10,433 nt of DNA from Trueperaceae bacterium (GTDB lineage: Bacteria; Deinococcota; Deinococci; Deinococcales; Trueperaceae), in the NCBI GenBank assembly GCA_007121175.1, contig SKMG01000366.1, forward strand, positions 1 through 10,433, written 5' to 3'. Position 1 is the stretch's first letter. Each line of letters begins with the position of its first letter. The translations under genes were made by a program, and so were the position numbers. Under the pieces are notes generated by a model. That model made no database searches and was not told the origin of the DNA. It was given only the letters and a program-made list of their open reading frames with translations. Of this stretch, positions 7,951-10,433 are shown piece after piece.

Positions 7951-7951
<1 letters not shown>
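6938..7951 (-). CDS. nuoH: NADH-quinone oxidoreductase subunit H
   Basis: NuoH is the membrane subunit that forms most of the quinone-binding chamber and the entrance of the proton path (E-channel). The 337-residue product has about eight helices. It shows the signature first loop [31 protein letters not shown] (residues 24-53), broken here only by my listing, the second signature [19 protein letters not shown] (134-152) and the acidic loop [20 protein letters not shown] (215-234) with Glu219, Glu221 and Glu223. The conserved [13 protein letters not shown] segment lies near the C-terminus (299-311). I start it at ATG 7951, giving MDPLW, because the Shine-Dalgarno at 7956-7962 is 4 bases away. 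The adjoining GTG at 7954 would be only one base from it. The start overlaps the nuoG stop as TGATG. It ends in TAG. Confidence 0.98.
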
Positions 7952-10376
<2,425 letters not shown>

Positions 10377-10380
<4 letters not shown>

Positions 10381-10433
10381 TCGGCCCACGCCCGTCGCCG
10401 CGGGTACAACGAGCTGCCGGTGTCGGCGAGGTG
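10377..10433 (-). CDS. nuoF: Probable NADH-quinone oxidoreductase subunit F, C-terminal fragment
   Basis: A minus-strand frame is open from the right edge for 18 codons, reading [18 protein letters not shown], and stops with TGA at 10379-10377. That stop overlaps the nuoG ATG as ATGA, the same coupling seen at L/M and M/N. NuoF is the NADH- and FMN-binding subunit and usually precedes nuoG directly. The fragment is too short and lies in too variable a part to show a NuoF motif, so the name rests on gene order and the overlap. Confidence 0.55.

Noticed and set aside
10381..10389. GTG start for nuoG three codons upstream of the ATG.
   Set aside because: ATG 10380 gives the usual short N-terminus (MKVVVNG) and forms an ATGA overlap with the upstream stop, as at other junctions in the operon. 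The GTG remains possible but has no better ribosome binding site.

Overview
The window holds the 3' two thirds of a bacterial complex I (NADH:quinone oxidoreductase, nuo/nqo) operon on the minus strand, plus a small divergent-gene junction at its left end. In transcription order, from right to left, the genes are: the last codons of probable nuoF, then nuoG, nuoH, nuoI, nuoJ, nuoK, nuoL, nuoM and nuoN. This is the classical bacterial nuo order. The reading frames are packed with 1-4 base overlaps (ATGA, GTGA, TGATG) or gaps of 1 and 33 bases, so the genes look like one translationally coupled transcript. NuoG and NuoI carry the Fe-S wire of the peripheral arm. NuoH joins that arm to the membrane. 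NuoJ, K, L, M and N form the proton-pumping membrane arm.

The DNA is strongly GC-rich with G/C at most third codon positions. Several proteins resemble the Thermus Nqo subunits as I remember them: NuoI along most of its length, NuoK through its core, and NuoM in its FHEQNHPSG loop. I infer a member of the Deinococcota, possibly a mesophilic lineage such as Trueperaceae. The family-level guess is weak.

Region by region: 1-92 is the 5' end of an unidentified minus-strand gene running off the window. 93-134 is a 42-base divergent spacer with two TANNNT elements placed as if for leaderless transcription. 135-461 is a single-domain rhodanese on the plus strand. 462-505 is a short convergent spacer leading into a small GC hairpin over the nuoN stop codon. 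506-10380 is nuoN back to nuoG, and 10377-10433 is the probable end of nuoF. Apart from the start of the left-edge gene, no stretch above 300 bases lacks a gene.

No new multi-gene system is visible; this is mainly a housekeeping locus. The two most interesting departures are inside it. NuoG has lost all four cysteine ligands of the N7 [4Fe-4S] cluster while keeping N1b, N5 and N4. NuoM carries a C-terminal tail built from a 36-bp, 12-residue in-frame tandem repeat that runs into the nuoN ribosome binding site.
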